Source: Candidatus Sericytochromatia bacterium (GTDB lineage: Bacteria > Cyanobacteriota > Sericytochromatia > UBA7694 > JACMQJ01). From it: a stretch of DNA of 6,844 bases. Below the pieces are notes generated by a model. The model saw only the letters and a list, made by a program, of their open reading frames with translations, was not told the origin of the DNA and searched no databases. The position numbers were made by a program, and so were the translations under genes. The stretch covers positions 1 to 6,844 of the forward strand of contig JACMQJ010000202.1 in NCBI GenBank assembly GCA_014377055.1. The letters are read 5' to 3'. Shown here piece after piece: positions 1-4,040 of this stretch. The first letter of the stretch is position 1. Each line of letters opens with the position of its first letter.

Positions 1-908
1 AATAAAACTCCATTTGAACTCAATGTTACTTCTCCAGGTCGTGGAGGACTACCTCCTCCAACCATTCCAGCATAAGATATAGAGTGATGTGGTGAACGAA
101 ATGGTCGAACATTAATCAAACCCTTTTTACTGAGTAAACCACAAATTGAATATATTTTTGTACATTCTAGAGCTTCTTCAAAAGTGAGAGGAGGGAGAAT
201 AGAGGGTAAACGTTTGGCTAACATAGTTTTACCAGATCCAGGTGATCCAACCATTAAGATATTATGATTACCAGATGCCGCTACCTCTAAAGCTCTTTTA
301 GAGGACTCTTGACCTTTAACATCTTCAAAATCTAAAAAATATTCAGAATTATCTTCCAAAAAAGTTGTAGTAATATTTTCAATTGGTCTGTAATCTTTAA
401 GATTAGAAATAATATTAACAGCCTCAGTTAAAGTTTTTACAGGATAGACATTTAACCCTTTAACAACTGATGCTTCTGGAGCATTTTCTTCTGGCAATAT
501 AATTGACTCAATATTATTGTTCTTTGCAGCAATAGCATGACATAAAGCACCATTGACAGACCTAACAACTCCATCAAGAGATAATTCACCAACAATCATA
601 AATTTACTTAAGTCGTCAGTATTCATCTGTCCAGATGCGGCTAATAATCCAATGGCGATAGGTAGATCAAAGGCTGATCCTACTTTACGAGTATCGGCAG
701 GAGCAAGATTAATAACTATTTTTTTGGCAGGATATGTATAATTAGAATTACGTAATGCTCCTCTAACTCTCTCTTTTGATTCATCAACAGCTTTATCTGG
801 TAAGCCAACAATTGCAATTGCAGGTAAACCATTGCTAACATCAACTTCTACATCAACAATATATCCATCTATGCCACTAAGTGCTGCACTATTTACTTTT
901 ACAATCAT
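1..908 (-). CDS. comM: ComM/YifB-family Mg-chelatase-like AAA+ ATPase, 5' part (3' end beyond left edge)
   Basis: Translating the minus strand from the ATG at 908-906 gives 302 uninterrupted codons up to the window edge. The family is usually about 500 residues, so the C-terminal 200 or so, including Walker B, are missing. Visible marks are the N-terminal ChlI-type segment with GLPDKAVDESKERVRGAL (residues 35-52), NLAPAD (67-72), an AAA+ entry segment around DVKGQ (196-200), Walker A GSPGSGKT (221-228), the family motif RPFRSPHHSIS (268-278) and the glycine loop VGGGSPPRPGE (283-293). In naturally transformable Gram-negative bacteria ComM is a cytosolic hexameric helicase that promotes branch migration when incoming DNA is integrated. 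The start is supported by AAGGA five bases upstream. The gene follows phnE in the same direction but has its own promoter candidate. Family assignment is firm; a role in transformation in this organism is inferred. Confidence 0.93.
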   Translation of the reverse strand, partial: MIVKVNSAALSGIDGYIVDVEVDVSNGLPAIAIVGLPDKAVDESKERVRGALRNSNYTYPAKKIVINLAPADTRKVGSAFDLPIAIGLLAASGQMNTDDLSKFMIVGELSLDGVVRSVNGALCHAIAAKNNNIESIILPEENAPEASVVKGLNVYPVKTLTEAVNIISNLKDYRPIENITTTFLEDNSEYFLDFEDVKGQESSKRALEVAASGNHNILMVGSPGSGKTMLAKRLPSILPPLTFEEALECTKIYSICGLLSKKGLINVRPFRSPHHSISYAGMVGGGSPPRPGEVTLSSNGVL

Positions 909-913
909 ATAAT

Positions 914-918
914 TCCTT
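914..918 (-). promoter_or_regulatory. Shine-Dalgarno site of comM
   Basis: The minus strand reads AAGGA, five bases before the ATG at 908. This good match and spacing support the chosen start of the ComM-family gene. Confidence 0.6.
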
Positions 919-941
919 ATAAGTATTAAAACTACATGATA

Positions 942-970
942 ATTGTACTATCTAATATATACTTGCTCAA
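942..970 (-). promoter_or_regulatory. Candidate sigma70-type promoter for comM
   Basis: On the minus strand a -35 element TTGAGC (970-965, four of six consensus bases) is followed after exactly 17 bases by a -10 element TACAAT (947-942, five of six). Transcription would start near 935, giving a leader of about 27 bases that contains the AAGGA site. This is the best-spaced promoter match in the window. It suggests comM can be expressed independently of the phn operon upstream. No GC-rich terminator hairpin is visible between phnE and this promoter, so read-through from phnE is also possible. Confidence 0.5.
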
Positions 971-993
971 AATTATATTTCAGTTTTATTTTA

Positions 994-1944
994 TTAAATT
1001 GCCAATCTTCTCAATCTAGCACTAATATTATCAACAGATATTACTAAAACTATTAGAATAACTACAATTGCACATGCTTCTTGATAAGCAAAGGTACGAA
1101 AAGCATTATTTAATAGATAACCCATACCACCAGCACCTATTAATCCGAGAACTGAGGCTGCTCTAATATTAGTCTCAAAACGATATAATCCAAATGAAAT
1201 TAAATCTGGTAACATTTGTGGAACAACAGCAAATGAAAGTATTTGAAAATAATTTGCTCCAGTTGTTTTTACTGCTTCAACAACACCCTCATCTATTCGT
1301 TCAATAGACTCTGATACAAGTTTAATTAAAACCGTTGTTGTACCAAAGGCTAATGCCATAGTTCCTGCAAATGCACCAAGTCCAACAGCAGATACAAATA
1401 TTAAACCTAAAGCTAACTCTGGAATAGTTCGTAAAACGCTCAAAATAATCTTAAGTGTTTTGTATACCAAAGGATGAGGCGATGTATTTCTTGCAGCTAA
1501 AAAAGATATAGGAAAAGCAAAAAATAGAGCTATTGTAGTTCCAGCCATAGCCATTTGGATAGTTTGAATCATAGAACCTAGAATAGTTTGAGGGAACTGA
1601 TTATTCCACCATGTTTCTTTGTGTTTTGCTTGCACTTTTTCCAAAGGAATAGGCAAAAACAACTGAGGAATATTAAGATCTTCTGGTTTATTATAATGAT
1701 TAGGGTCAACTATTTTTTTAAAATCAGGAGGCATCATTCTTCCTAATGTACTAATAAGGGGTTTTCTACCTTCTATTAATTCACGAATATTAAAATTTGC
1801 TCCATTAAAAGCCCAACCTAAAACAATTAAAACAATGACAAAATTTATTATTATTTTAACTAAATTTTTTTTTGGAGGAGGTGATTTACTGTAAGCAGAT
1901 TCTTTTAATTCTTCCGTTCTTGATTTTGATTTAATTTCAGTCAT
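994..1944 (-). CDS. phnE: Phosphonate-type ABC transporter permease PhnE
   Basis: This 316-residue inner-membrane protein forms the channel of the importer. A basic, proline-containing cytoplasmic N-terminus (1-28) leads into a first membrane helix (about 29-45). A long, presumably periplasmic stretch follows (about 46-120) with the family-like segment RMMPPDFKKIVD (69-80). The binding-protein-dependent permease core starts near 120, with further hydrophobic helices at about 128-150, 165-188, 190-210 and 287-305. The EAA loop that docks on the ATPase lies around EAVKTTGANYFQILSFAVVPQMLP (223-246, with the conserved EA and G). LGLIGAGGMGYLL (266-278) is the typical C-terminal core motif. Some relatives, such as E. 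coli PhnE, are nearer 260-280 residues; the excess lies in the N-terminus and the first periplasmic segment. The start is two bases after the phnC stop, with AGGTGA six bases upstream (1951-1956). The stop is TAA at 996-994. Confidence 0.92.
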   Translation of the reverse strand: MTEIKSKSRTEELKESAYSKSPPPKKNLVKIIINFVIVLIVLGWAFNGANFNIRELIEGRKPLISTLGRMMPPDFKKIVDPNHYNKPEDLNIPQLFLPIPLEKVQAKHKETWWNNQFPQTILGSMIQTIQMAMAGTTIALFFAFPISFLAARNTSPHPLVYKTLKIILSVLRTIPELALGLIFVSAVGLGAFAGTMALAFGTTTVLIKLVSESIERIDEGVVEAVKTTGANYFQILSFAVVPQMLPDLISFGLYRFETNIRAASVLGLIGAGGMGYLLNNAFRTFAYQEACAIVVILIVLVISVDNISARLRRLAI

Positions 1945-1946
1945 AT

Positions 1947-2741
1947 TTAATCACCTGTCTTTGTATAAACTTTTTCAATCTCATCGTCATTAAGCTGATC
2001 TGCACTACCATCAAAAGTAATATATCCACCCTGAAAACCAATAATTCTATCAGAATAAATTTTGGTTAATTCAAGTGTATGCAAGCTGACTAACGCTGAA
2101 ATACCATCTTCTTTACAAACTTTTTTTAGGATACCTAATACTTCTCTTGAAAGTTTTGGATCCAAACTTGCAACAGGCTCATCTGCCAATATAACTTTTG
2201 GGTTTTGCATAAGGGTTCTAGCGATTGCAACTCTTTGTTGCTGACCACCACTTAAAGCGTCAGCCCTCTTATATGCTTGGCTTAATAAGCCAACTCTCTC
2301 AAGATTTGCCAATGCCTTTTTTTTATCGTCAACAGAAAATATTCTAAACGTACTCTTAAAAGCATTTTGATAACCTAGGCTTCCTGATAGTACATTATCG
2401 ATCACAGTTAATCTCTTAACTATGTTAAATTGTTGAAAAATCATACCTATTTTTCTTCTGAGTAGCCTTAATTCTTTATTATTTAGCTTACAAACATCCA
2501 TAACCTCATTATCAGTATCTTTATCTGTGATAAAAGATTTTTTAAATAAAATATTTCCTGATGTTGGTTCTATTAGACGATTAATGCAACGTAAAAAAGT
2601 TGATTTTCCTGCCCCACTAAGACCTAACACTCCTACAAATTCACCAGGTTTTATATCTAGTGAGATACCTTTTAAGATTAAGTTATCAGTTGTATATGAT
2701 TTTTTTAGGTCATTCACTTGTAAAAGATAATCAGATGACAT
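1947..2741 (-). CDS. phnC: Phosphonate-type ABC transporter ATP-binding protein PhnC
   Basis: This 264-residue cytoplasmic nucleotide-binding subunit would dimerise and drive transport through PhnE. All ATPase motifs are intact: Walker A GLSGAGKST (40-48), Q-loop at Q103 in IFQQF, ABC signature LSGGQQQR (163-170), Walker B VILADEP (183-189) with catalytic E188, D-loop SLD (192-194) and switch histidine H221 in SLHTLE. The segment IFQQFNIVKRLTVIDNVLSGSLG (101-123) is characteristic of the PhnC group rather than of phosphate (PstB) ATPases. The length is normal for the family. The ATG at 2741 is nine bases beyond the phnD stop. The Shine-Dalgarno AGAGGA (2752-2747) overlaps that TAG stop, so the two genes are very probably translationally coupled. 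The stop TAA (1949-1947) is two bases before the phnE start. Confidence 0.95.
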   Translation of the reverse strand: MSSDYLLQVNDLKKSYTTDNLILKGISLDIKPGEFVGVLGLSGAGKSTFLRCINRLIEPTSGNILFKKSFITDKDTDNEVMDVCKLNNKELRLLRRKIGMIFQQFNIVKRLTVIDNVLSGSLGYQNAFKSTFRIFSVDDKKKALANLERVGLLSQAYKRADALSGGQQQRVAIARTLMQNPKVILADEPVASLDPKLSREVLGILKKVCKEDGISALVSLHTLELTKIYSDRIIGFQGGYITFDGSADQLNDDEIEKVYTKTGD

Positions 2742-2750
2742 GTATTTCCT

Positions 2751-3668
2751 CTATTTCTTCTTTTTATTAGCAAGTTCATTTGGTAAATCTATACCAGCTA
2801 CTTTGATAGCAATTTTAACAGATTCATAATCTTTATCTGTTGCCGGAACAAATGAATCAATACGATAAAGTTTTTGAATAAGTTTTTGTCCAACCTTATC
2901 CTTGCCAACATCAATAAAAGCTTGAGTAAGCTTTTTTTCTATTTCAGGGTCTAAATCTTTACTAACACATACATTATCTGCTGGTATAGGATCAGAGTAA
3001 GCAATAGCTTTTATTTGACTTGCTTCTTCTGGTTTTAAAAATTGTGTCCAAGCTCCGTCATGCCCTTTGGTATCATTAGAGAAAACTGCTCCACCATCAA
3101 CTTTTTTGTTGAATACAGCAAGAACAGTTGCGTCATGACCACCTGAATATATAACATGTTTAAAAGCTTCTTTTGGGTCTATACCTTTATCTAAAAACAT
3201 CTTTTTAGGAAAAATATTACCTGATGTAGACAATGTATCACCAAAAGAAAATGTTTTATCTTTAAAATCTTCTAATTTGTTAATACCACTATCTTTACGT
3301 GTAATTATTGCTGAATAAAAGAAATCGTTACCATGTCTTTGAGCTTTAAGTACTACTTTAACACCAGCTTCATTATTTGCCATAACATAAGCTGCAGGCG
3401 TAAGAAAAGCTATATCAAGCTTACCAGCTCTGAATGCTTCTACAATACCAGTGTAATCAGTTGCAATAAAAGTTTTTACCTCTTTGCCAACTGCTTTACT
3501 GAGCATCTCGGCTAAAGGCTGTGCATTTTTTGTTACTTCTTGCATATTTTCTGAAGGAACAAAACCTACATTAATTACTTTTTCAGTTGTATTATCATTA
3601 TTACATCCATTTAATGTAAAAAAAGTAAAAGCCAGAAGAGGTAATAATAATCTTAATTTTGAAATCAT
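2751..3668 (-). CDS. phnD: Phosphonate/phosphite/phosphate-type ABC transporter substrate-binding lipoprotein PhnD
   Basis: This 305-residue protein is the solute receptor and the first gene of the operon. It begins with a lipoprotein signal peptide: basic n-region, hydrophobic stretch 5-19 and lipobox LNGC (19-22), with C22 the lipid-carrying cysteine. The +2 residue is Asn, not Asp. The mature part is a two-lobe type II binding protein of the PhnD/PtxB group. Its marks are VGFVPSENMQ (34-43), FRAGKLDIAFLTPAAYVMA (79-97), the ligand-loop motif GDTLSTSGNIFPKKMF (143-158), YSGGHDATVLAVFNKKVDGGAVF (174-196) and SDPIPADNV (225-233). The STSG loop (147-150) is where relatives hold the phosphoryl oxygens. 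The C-terminus ends in four lysines. The ATG at 3668 is backed by a strong GGAGGG site four bases upstream. Family membership is firm; whether the ligand is a phosphonate, phosphite, phosphate or another anion cannot be read from the sequence. Confidence 0.93.
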   Translation of the reverse strand: MISKLRLLLPLLAFTFFTLNGCNNDNTTEKVINVGFVPSENMQEVTKNAQPLAEMLSKAVGKEVKTFIATDYTGIVEAFRAGKLDIAFLTPAAYVMANNEAGVKVVLKAQRHGNDFFYSAIITRKDSGINKLEDFKDKTFSFGDTLSTSGNIFPKKMFLDKGIDPKEAFKHVIYSGGHDATVLAVFNKKVDGGAVFSNDTKGHDGAWTQFLKPEEASQIKAIAYSDPIPADNVCVSKDLDPEIEKKLTQAFIDVGKDKVGQKLIQKLYRIDSFVPATDKDYESVKIAIKVAGIDLPNELANKKKK

Positions 3669-3672
3669 CTAA

Positions 3673-3678
3673 CCCTCC
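3673..3678 (-). promoter_or_regulatory. Strong Shine-Dalgarno site of phnD
   Basis: The minus strand reads GGAGGG, followed by TTAG and then the ATG at 3668. It is the strongest ribosome-binding match in the window. It fixes the phnD start, which also places the lipoprotein signal correctly at the N-terminus. Confidence 0.75.
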
Positions 3679-3752
3679 AAAAATTTTGAAAAGAATTTAT
3701 TTATGAACGACATAATAACACAGATAAACATGAACAAATGTTTTTTTTATTT

Positions 3753-3791
3753 ATCATATATTTTAAAGTTTTTTGTAGAGTTTAGTCACAA
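3753..3791 (-). promoter_or_regulatory. Possible phnDCE promoter elements
   Basis: On the minus strand TTGTGA (3791-3786, four of six -35 bases) is followed after 18 bases by TTTAAA (3767-3762, four of six -10 bases). A separate TATGAT (3758-3753) matches five of six -10 bases but has only ACTCTA at -35 distance. Either would give an untranslated leader of roughly 80 to 90 bases. In sequence this AT-rich such hits arise easily by chance, so the exact site is uncertain. Confidence 0.25.
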
Positions 3792-3809
3792 ATCCATGTA
3801 TATAAGGAT
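3792..3809. repeat. 18-bp imperfect palindrome, possible operator
   Basis: ATCC and GGAT arms enclose a central TATA. Seven of nine base pairs are symmetric about the point between 3800 and 3801. It lies just upstream of the candidate phnD -35 element, a plausible place for a dimeric regulator. No known operator consensus was recognised, and chance is a real alternative. Confidence 0.25.
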
Positions 3810-3829
3810 CGTAGATTTAAATGATTGAG

Positions 3830-3855
3830 TGGTTAGCATAAGGTTTTTATAACCA
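3830..3855. repeat. Inverted repeat TGGTTA/TAACCA with internal GGTT...AACC
   Basis: TGGTTA (3830-3835) and TAACCA (3850-3855) form a 6-bp inverted repeat around 14 bases. A second, overlapping arm GGTT (3842-3845) could pair instead with AACC (3851-3854), giving a near-palindrome of 13 bases. The right arm thus has two possible partners. It sits near the middle of the divergent region. It could be an operator or a weak hairpin; no function is established. Confidence 0.25.
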
Positions 3856-3858
3856 TAA

Positions 3859-4000
3859 TATCATACAGATTATATTTAATAAGTTATGATTATTTTAAAG
3901 ACTTGTTTAGAGATTTAATTGATTTGTTTCTAATTGTTAAGATTAAATGTACTTGAACTTTTTGTTATTTTAATTCGATAACTTTTCGTGTATCATACAG
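3859..4000 (+). repeat. Pair of exact 10-bp direct repeats TATCATACAG
   Basis: Copies lie at 3859-3868 and 3991-4000, offset by 132 bases and in the same orientation upstream of the pullulanase gene. The second copy forms the symmetric GTAT-C-ATAC (3990-3998) with its left neighbour and lies just before the TATAAT at 4009. A third identical copy occurs inside the pullulanase coding sequence (6192-6201), which weakens the case for a regulatory site. Confidence 0.3.
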
Positions 4001-4014
4001 TAGTTAATTATAAT
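3953..4014 (+). promoter_or_regulatory. Possible pullulanase promoter elements
   Basis: A perfect -10 hexamer TATAAT (4009-4014) lies 26 bases before the ATG at 4041 but lacks a good -35. The best at proper distance is TTCGTG (3985-3990). Further upstream TTGAAC (3953-3958, four of six) is followed after 18 bases by GATAAC (3977-3982, four of six), and TATCAT (3991-3996) matches five of six -10 bases. A start near 4021 would leave a leader of about 20 bases. A weak -35 would suit an activated promoter, but this is only inference. Confidence 0.35.
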
Positions 4015-4040
4015 TATTTAACAAACAAGCTGATAAAACT

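Larger units (their letters stand above)
3669..4040. other. 372-base divergent intergenic region between phnD and the pullulanase gene
   Basis: This very AT-rich stretch separates two genes read away from each other, so it must hold both promoters. No gene is convincing in it. Going rightwards it contains the phnD Shine-Dalgarno (3673-3678), a short hairpin with a T-run (3726-3748), weak minus-strand promoter hexamers (3753-3791), an 18-bp imperfect palindrome (3792-3809), a TGGTTA/TAACCA inverted repeat (3830-3855), two copies of TATCATACAG (3859-3868 and 3991-4000) and plus-strand -10-like hexamers ending in a perfect TATAAT (4009-4014). No riboswitch or conserved RNA fold was recognised. 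Confidence 0.7.

Noticed and set aside
553..741. Plus-strand ORF opposite comM
   Set aside because: It is the shadow of a conserved coding sequence on the minus strand, which has family motifs throughout.
3726..3748. Hairpin plus T-run read as a plus-strand intrinsic terminator
   Set aside because: The stem is only six AT-rich pairs and no plus-strand gene ends upstream of it, so a terminator there would serve nothing visible.
3786..3791. TGTGA considered as a CRP half-site
   Set aside because: No matching TCACA arm lies six bases away on the same strand, so the site is not a CRP palindrome.
3703..3828. Plus-strand ORF of 41 codons in the divergent intergenic region
   Set aside because: No Shine-Dalgarno, overlaps the likely phnD leader and promoter, and its composition (Asn, Ile, Phe, Lys) is what random AT-rich sequence gives.
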